This document shows positions 59,816-64,000 of a stretch of DNA of 64,000 nucleotides, in pieces (position 1 is the first letter of the stretch; each line of letters starts with the position of its first letter). Made by a program: the position numbers and the translations under genes. Under the pieces are notes generated by a model. That model saw nothing but the letters and a program-made list of their open reading frames with translations, searched no databases and had not been told where the DNA came from. The stretch is from Acinetobacter sp. ANC 3903 (GTDB lineage Bacteria; Pseudomonadota; Gammaproteobacteria; Pseudomonadales; Moraxellaceae), in assembly GCF_002135315.1 (NCBI RefSeq), contig NZ_NEGA01000001.1, positions 217,564 to 281,563 on the forward strand, in the 5' to 3' direction.

Positions 59816-60175
59816 ATGACAGTACAACGCCTGCATGTTGAAAAGCGCTTTTCTGAAATTGCCATTTCAGGCAACCTGGTACATCTGGCTGGTCAATTGG
59901 CTGCAGATACCACGCTGGATATTAAAGGTCAGACCCGGCAAACTCTGGAAATTATTGATCGCTTGCTGGCAGATGCTGGTACAGACAAGAGCCAGATTAT
60001 GTCTGTGACCATTTATTTAAAAGATATTGAAAAGGACTACGCAGCAATGAATGAAATCTGGGATGCCTGGGTGGCTGATATTGAAGCCCTGCCCCGTACC
60101 TGTGTCGAAGCCAAGCTGTATGCCCCTGATGTTTTGGTGGAAATGACGGTTACTGCTGTTCGTACATCGAATTAA
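59816..60175 (+). CDS. ridA: RidA family reactive-imine deaminase
   Basis: RidA proteins destroy enamine/imine intermediates such as 2-aminoacrylate that leak from PLP enzymes. The 119-residue product is of usual length. The signature near the end, LPRTCVEAKLYAPDVLVEM, has the catalytic Arg (Arg94). GQLAAD and VTIYLKDIEKDY are also typical. It may belong to an Rid subfamily other than the archetype, as the N-terminus is nearer to YoaB. It converges with the DUF2726 gene, separated by a terminator. Confidence 0.88.
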   Translation: MTVQRLHVEKRFSEIAISGNLVHLAGQLAADTTLDIKGQTRQTLEIIDRLLADAGTDKSQIMSVTIYLKDIEKDYAAMNEIWDAWVADIEALPRTCVEAKLYAPDVLVEMTVTAVRTSN

Positions 60176-60181
60176 AAATGC

Positions 60182-60216
60182 AAAAAAAAATAAGCATGAA
60201 TATCATTCATGCTTAT
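60182..60216. terminator. terminator between ridA and the DUF2726 gene
   Basis: ATAAGCATGAAT (60190-60201) and ATTCATGCTTAT (60205-60216) are exact complements around 3 bases, with nine A on the left, which gives a T-run for the minus-strand gene. Confidence 0.9.
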
Positions 60217-60222
60217 GCTGAT

Positions 60223-60768
60223 TTAACCTAACATTCGGATTTTCTTTCGGCCCAAATCTGGATAAAAATCATACTTTTTTATTGAAGCTTCTGTTAACTC
60301 ATCTAGCTGAAAATCAGTAGGATTTTCAATTAAAAAATCTTGTCTTAACTGAAAATATTCCGGTACATCTTCATAGCGAATCACCCGATACCCGGCCATC
60401 GCCAACAGCGCATCCTGATATTGGGCATTTTGCGGATGCCGTAAGGCCATAGGATCATCCAATGCAATAATGGCAAGCACCTGATGATGTTCATCCAGAA
60501 TCACAAAATCTGCCACCATATTGCGATATTTATGGCGGGTACGGCTGTATTTGGTCGTCAGCAAGGCATCAAATGAAACATGAACCAACACGGTACTGCG
60601 CGGCAATATTTCTTTAAGGCGTGTAAAGGTTATCTGTTCACTAATATTAAAAATAGCCCTTTGTTTTAAAGCACTATCTTGCTGTTTAGCACTACCTTCC
60701 AGACTTTTCCAAGCCTTCAGCAGAATACCAAACAGAAGTAAACTTCCGACCAAAATATAAATTATCAT
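60223..60768 (-). CDS. DUF2726 domain protein, membrane-anchored
   Basis: The 181-residue product has one N-terminal membrane helix (MIIYILVGSLLLFGILL) and a soluble domain of the DUF2726 type, with NMVADFVILDEHHQVLAIIALDD (here quoted in full only as its parts NMVADFVILD and LAIIALDDP). That pattern, an Asp in one strand and a D/E-x-x after it, resembles the PD-(D/E)xK nuclease core, and the family is thought to be related to it. No catalytic activity is proven. It stands alone, upstream of a 350-base gap. Confidence 0.8.
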   Translation of the reverse strand: MIIYILVGSLLLFGILLKAWKSLEGSAKQQDSALKQRAIFNISEQITFTRLKEILPRSTVLVHVSFDALLTTKYSRTRHKYRNMVADFVILDEHHQVLAIIALDDPMALRHPQNAQYQDALLAMAGYRVIRYEDVPEYFQLRQDFLIENPTDFQLDELTEASIKKYDFYPDLGRKKIRMLG

Positions 60769-61078
60769 CCTCTTAATCCTTTAATTTTTTATAGTCTTTC
60801 CGGTGTCACACCGATGCTTGTTATCAACCTCAGTATACAACGCTTATTTTTATTAAATATTTCAAGCAAACGAACTGCATTCAATCATGACAAAATCATT
60901 ATAAATGCTGACAAAAATTTGCACTGATTTTATTTTTTACATCTATGCCTAGGATTCATCCATTATCTGACACCGAATTACTGTAGCTCAAGGTACAGTA
61001 GGGATGCAAGACTACTTTTGAATATTGTCCTACAATTCCGATGAGCTGTTTTCATTAGAGGGCTATTTAATTGAATGA
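60769..61078. other. intergenic region
   Basis: This stretch between the DUF2726 gene start and the ygiQ terminator holds no gene that I can support. It should contain the DUF2726 promoter. A short inverted pair, CTGTA and TACAG near 60982-60999, is the only structure noticed. Confidence 0.45.
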
Positions 61079-61112
61079 TAAAAAAAGAACGCCTAAGCGT
61101 CCTTTTTTTATT
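61079..61112 (-). terminator. terminator of ygiQ
   Basis: On the minus strand GGACGC, a TTAG loop and GCGTTC (one G-T pair) are followed by seven T. It lies just after the ygiQ stop. Confidence 0.8.
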
Positions 61113-61118
61113 TTTAAA

Positions 61119-63527
61119 TCAAGCTTTTGACTTAGGCTTAGATTTAATTTTGGATTTAGAACCAGAAAATGGACGTTTTTCCCCAGTTTCACGTGGTGGT
61201 AAGCCAGTATGTTGGGTCAGGATCTGGCCTTTTTTAGGACGATTATTGCCATTTGTATTGGCAACATTACGTGATTGATTACGTGCAGTATTTTCACCGG
61301 TACGTTTTGCAGAATCCCCGGCTACAGTCGAGTTTTTCTTGCGTGCCGACTGATATTGCCCTTCTGTGCCTTGCGGTTGATAGCTCGGAATCAGATGTTG
61401 TTTCGAATTACCAATCAAGTCTGAGCGGCCCATTTCTTTCAAAGCTTCACGTAACATTGGCCAGTTATTTGGATCATGGTAACGCAAGAAAGCCTTGTGC
61501 AAGCGGCGACGTTTCTCACCTTTCACAATATCCACATTTTCAGTATAACGCGCCACTTTTGCCAGCGGGTTTTTACCAGTATAATACATGGTGGTTGCCG
61601 TTGCCATTGGCGATGGATAGAAGGTTTGTACCTGATCGGCACGGAAACCATTCTTTTTCAACCAAATCGCCAGGTTCATCATGTCGTAATCAGTCGTGCC
61701 AGGATGCGCTGCGATGAAGTAAGGAATCAGATACTGTTCTTTACCGGCTTCTTTACTGAAACGATCAAACATTTGTTTGAAACGGTCATAGGTACCGATG
61801 CCCGGTTTCATCATCTTCGATAATGGACCTTTTTCGGTATGCTCCGGCGCGATTTTCAAATAACCACCGACGTGATGGGTCACCAATTCTTTGACATATT
61901 CAGGATTCAATACCGCAAGGTCATAACGCAACCCTGAACCGATCAAAATCTTCTTAATGCCTTTTAACGCACGTGCTTTTCGGTACAGCTGGGTCAATGG
62001 TGCATGATCGGTATGCAAGTTTTGACACACGCCCGGGAATACACAAGAAGGCTTACGGCAATTTTTCTCGATCTCAGGATCTTTACATGCCAAACGGTAC
62101 ATGTTTGCGGTTGGACCACCCAAGTCAGAAATAATACCGGTGAAACCAGGTGCGGTATCACGAATCTTTTCCACTTCGCGTAGGATCGATTCTTCTGAAC
62201 GGTTTTGGATAATGCGGCCTTCATGTTCTGTAATTGAACAGAAAGTACAGCCACCAAAACAGCCACGCATGATGTTCACTGAGAACTTGATCATGTCGAA
62301 TGCCGGGAAACGCGCATTACCATAAGCTGGATGTGGCAGACGTGCATAAGGCAAGTCAAACACATAGTCCATTTCTTCTGTGGTCAATGGAATTGGTGGA
62401 GCATTTAACCAGACATCACGCTCACCATGCTTTTGTACCAGGGCACGAGCATTCCCTGGATTGGTTTCCAAGTGCAAAATACGGTTGGCATGGGCATAAA
62501 GCACAGGATCATTAACCACTTCTTCAAATGCAGGCAAACGAATCACCGCCAGTTCACGTGATGGCAATTTGTGTTTAATTGCTTTGGATGCGGGCTGTAA
62601 CTGTACAATTTGCGTGTCTGCATCCAGATTGTCACCTTCACGAACAATTTGATTCGTAACAATTTCTTTTTGGAAATTTTGGTATTGGGTTAAAGAATTA
62701 CCCTTATCTTTTTCAATTTCACAGCCATCTAAATCTTCAGTCATCACATAAGGATTGATGATCGGATCAACACGACCAATAGTATCGACATCATTCGATG
62801 CAATTTCTACAAACTTGGCTTTAGATGGACGGTTTAACTTATTCACGATAAATGCAGTGCCACGAACATCAGTAATTTCGTGAATTTTTTCGCCTTTGGC
62901 CAAACGATGCATTACTTCAGTAATCGAACGCTCACCATTACCATACATGAGAAGATCTGCTTTAGAATCCATCAACACTGAACGACGGACTTTGTCTGAC
63001 CAATAGTCATAATGTGCAATACGACGCAATGAAGCTTCAATACCGCCTAAAAGCACAGGCACATCGGGATAAGCTTCACGCACACGTTGGCAATATACGG
63101 TTGCGGCACGGTCAGGACGTTTATTCGCTACGTTATCTGGAGAATAAGCATCATCTGAACGGATTTTACGGTCAGCAGTATAACGGTTGATCATGGAATC
63201 CATATTCCCTGCCGTTACACCCCAAGCGATATTCGGTTTACCCAAGACACGGAACGCATCCACGCTGGTCCAGTCCGGCTGGGCAATAATGCCGACACGG
63301 AAACCCTGCGCCTCAAGCACACGGCCAATAATGCCTGAACAGAATGATGGGTGATCAATATAAGCATCACCACAAACTAAAATAAAATCGCAGCTATCCC
63401 AACCGAGTTGATCCATCTCCTCGCGTGACATCGGCAAAAATGGCGCAGGTTCAAAACAGGACGCCCAATATTTGTCGTAATCAAACAACGCTTTTGGCGC
63501 AGTCTGCATGGTATAAGCAGTAGACAT
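61119..63527 (-). CDS. YgiQ family radical SAM protein
   Basis: The product is 802 residues from the ATG at 63527; the frame is open to 63602 without an SD, and the conserved part starts after MSTAYTM. An N-terminal UPF0313 domain (about 30-350) precedes the radical SAM domain with the 4Fe-4S motif CFGGCTFC ([17 protein letters not shown]), and a C-terminal domain with a Lys/Ser/Asn-rich tail (last 90 residues or so, ending [12 protein letters not shown]). The substrate is unknown. It stands alone, downstream of the rRNA operon end on the same strand. Confidence 0.92.
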   Translation of the reverse strand: MSTAYTMQTAPKALFDYDKYWASCFEPAPFLPMSREEMDQLGWDSCDFILVCGDAYIDHPSFCSGIIGRVLEAQGFRVGIIAQPDWTSVDAFRVLGKPNIAWGVTAGNMDSMINRYTADRKIRSDDAYSPDNVANKRPDRAATVYCQRVREAYPDVPVLLGGIEASLRRIAHYDYWSDKVRRSVLMDSKADLLMYGNGERSITEVMHRLAKGEKIHEITDVRGTAFIVNKLNRPSKAKFVEIASNDVDTIGRVDPIINPYVMTEDLDGCEIEKDKGNSLTQYQNFQKEIVTNQIVREGDNLDADTQIVQLQPASKAIKHKLPSRELAVIRLPAFEEVVNDPVLYAHANRILHLETNPGNARALVQKHGERDVWLNAPPIPLTTEEMDYVFDLPYARLPHPAYGNARFPAFDMIKFSVNIMRGCFGGCTFCSITEHEGRIIQNRSEESILREVEKIRDTAPGFTGIISDLGGPTANMYRLACKDPEIEKNCRKPSCVFPGVCQNLHTDHAPLTQLYRKARALKGIKKILIGSGLRYDLAVLNPEYVKELVTHHVGGYLKIAPEHTEKGPLSKMMKPGIGTYDRFKQMFDRFSKEAGKEQYLIPYFIAAHPGTTDYDMMNLAIWLKKNGFRADQVQTFYPSPMATATTMYYTGKNPLAKVARYTENVDIVKGEKRRRLHKAFLRYHDPNNWPMLREALKEMGRSDLIGNSKQHLIPSYQPQGTEGQYQSARKKNSTVAGDSAKRTGENTARNQSRNVANTNGNNRPKKGQILTQHTGLPPRETGEKRPFSGSKSKIKSKPKSKA

Positions 63528-63623
63528 GGCTAGCAATTCTCGGCTGGCAGATGATAGGAGATCTAAAATTAGATCAAAGATGAAAGCCGAGCATTTTAGC
63601 ATGAATTCGACTCAGCTTGCTTG

Positions 63624-63653
63624 ATTATAATTTATACAAAACCAGTGGTTTAA
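63624..63653 (-). promoter_or_regulatory. possible ygiQ promoter
   Basis: The minus strand has a perfect TATAAT (63624-63629) with TTAAAC (63648-63653) 18 bases before it. It lies about 100 bases upstream of the ygiQ start. The -35 box is weak. The rest of the 63528-63860 gap holds no gene. A GAATTC site lies at 63603-63608. Confidence 0.4.
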
Positions 63654-63860
63654 TTTATTCTCCCAAAATAATCACTTCAGTTGAAAAAGCTTCTCCAGTA
63701 AGTGATCACTTATATAGTTAAACACACTAATTCATTTGAAATATGAAAATTGGATGGGATAAGGTTTGAAATATTTTAAAGTAAGCAAACTGCAGACTCT
63801 GATGCTGCTGATGCTTAGAATGTTTGGACTAGAATCTTAGGAGCTAAATATCCCCCGGAC

Positions 63861-63895
63861 AAAAAAACACCCCCTGATTTGATCAGGGGGTGTTT
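63861..63895 (-). terminator. terminator of the rRNA operon
   Basis: AAACACCCCCTGAT (63865-63878) pairs exactly with ATCAGGGGGTGTTT (63882-63895) around 3 bases; on the minus strand a run of seven T follows. It lies about 10 bases after the 5S 3' end. Confidence 0.95.
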
Positions 63896-63905
63896 AGAAT
63901 AATGA

Positions 63906-64000
63906 GCTGGCGATGACTTACTCTCACATGGGTAATCCCACACTACCATCAGCGCTAAGAGGTTTCACTTCTGAGTTCGGGAAGGGATCAGGTGGTTCAC
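63906..64000 (-). rRNA. rrf: 5S ribosomal RNA, 3' part
   Basis: The minus strand reads, with gaps, GAACCACCTGATCCCTTCCC, CGAACTCAGAAGTGAAACC, TTAGCGCTGATGGTAGTGTG and ends TCATCGCCAGC, the conserved 5S sequence of gamma-proteobacteria. The 5' end (about 20 bases) is beyond the right edge. It shows that an rRNA operon reading leftward ends here; its 23S and 16S genes would lie to the right. The exact 3' end is uncertain by one or two bases. Confidence 0.96.

Noticed and set aside
61253..61717. 154-codon plus-strand frame opposite ygiQ
   Set aside because: Antisense shadow; ygiQ motifs are intact on the other strand.

Overview
This window is chromosomal backbone of an Acinetobacter species. 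Several features point there: the protein sequences of DksA, MurD, GacA, ParC (Ser84/Glu88 numbering) and FeoA/B; the order dksA-gluQ, feoA-feoB, xerD-dsbC-hom-thrC-pbpG, gacA-pilS-pilR, nrdR-ribD-methyltransferase-ribE, glnK-amtB, comM and oprD-ppa; and very AT-rich intergenic DNA. I cannot fix the species. There is no prophage, insertion sequence, integron, CRISPR array, toxin-antitoxin pair or restriction system. I do not see a clearly new multi-gene system.

Layout. 0-8.6 kb: the start of phoU at the left edge, a TolC-type outer membrane channel, an unknown lipoprotein, a TPP riboswitch with thiC, nudF-cpdA, dksA-gluQ and a small zinc-ribbon protein. 8.6-13.9 kb: ftsW-murD (septal cell wall) and a Fur-controlled feoA-feoB-Cys-rich operon, all leftward. 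13.9-18.4 kb: xerD, a lipoprotein DsbC, then hom-thrC (threonine synthesis). 18.5-23.4 kb: PBP7-like pbpG leftward, then gacA and pilS-pilR rightward. 23.4-28.5 kb: a leftward run of S41 protease, gpmI, lptG and lptF. 28.6-31.2 kb: pepA-holC-coiled-coil protein. 31.3-37.5 kb: a leftward block with a DedA protein, ribE, a solitary adenine methyltransferase, ribD, nrdR, amtB and glnK; glnK has a sigma-54-type promoter. 37.7-40.0 kb: ubiK, an uninterrupted comM, and a GNAT acetyltransferase. 40.1-45.2 kb: two porins (TorF type and OprD/Occ type) around a 1.3 kb AT-rich gap that may hold decayed coding sequence, then ppa, a MAPEG protein and a small membrane protein. 45.2-53.8 kb: leftward fadD, parC, an MFS symporter, a TRIC channel, a YchJ protein and a TerC/CBS protein. 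54-60.2 kb: rightward LOG protein, MdtD-like efflux pump, GH25 lysozyme, a metallo-beta-lactamase-fold gene broken by an in-frame stop, dinB and ridA. 60.2-64 kb: a DUF2726 protein, the radical-SAM protein YgiQ, and the 3' end of an rRNA operon (5S) at the right edge, all leftward.

Most transcription units end at clear hairpin terminators, several of them symmetrical and shared between convergent genes. The points most worth a second look are the broken metallo-hydrolase gene, the methyltransferase locked into the riboflavin operon by a 4-base overlap, two stem-loops that cover ribosome-binding sites (nudF and gluQ), the glnK promoter, the undisrupted comM, and the AT-rich gap before the OprD porin.
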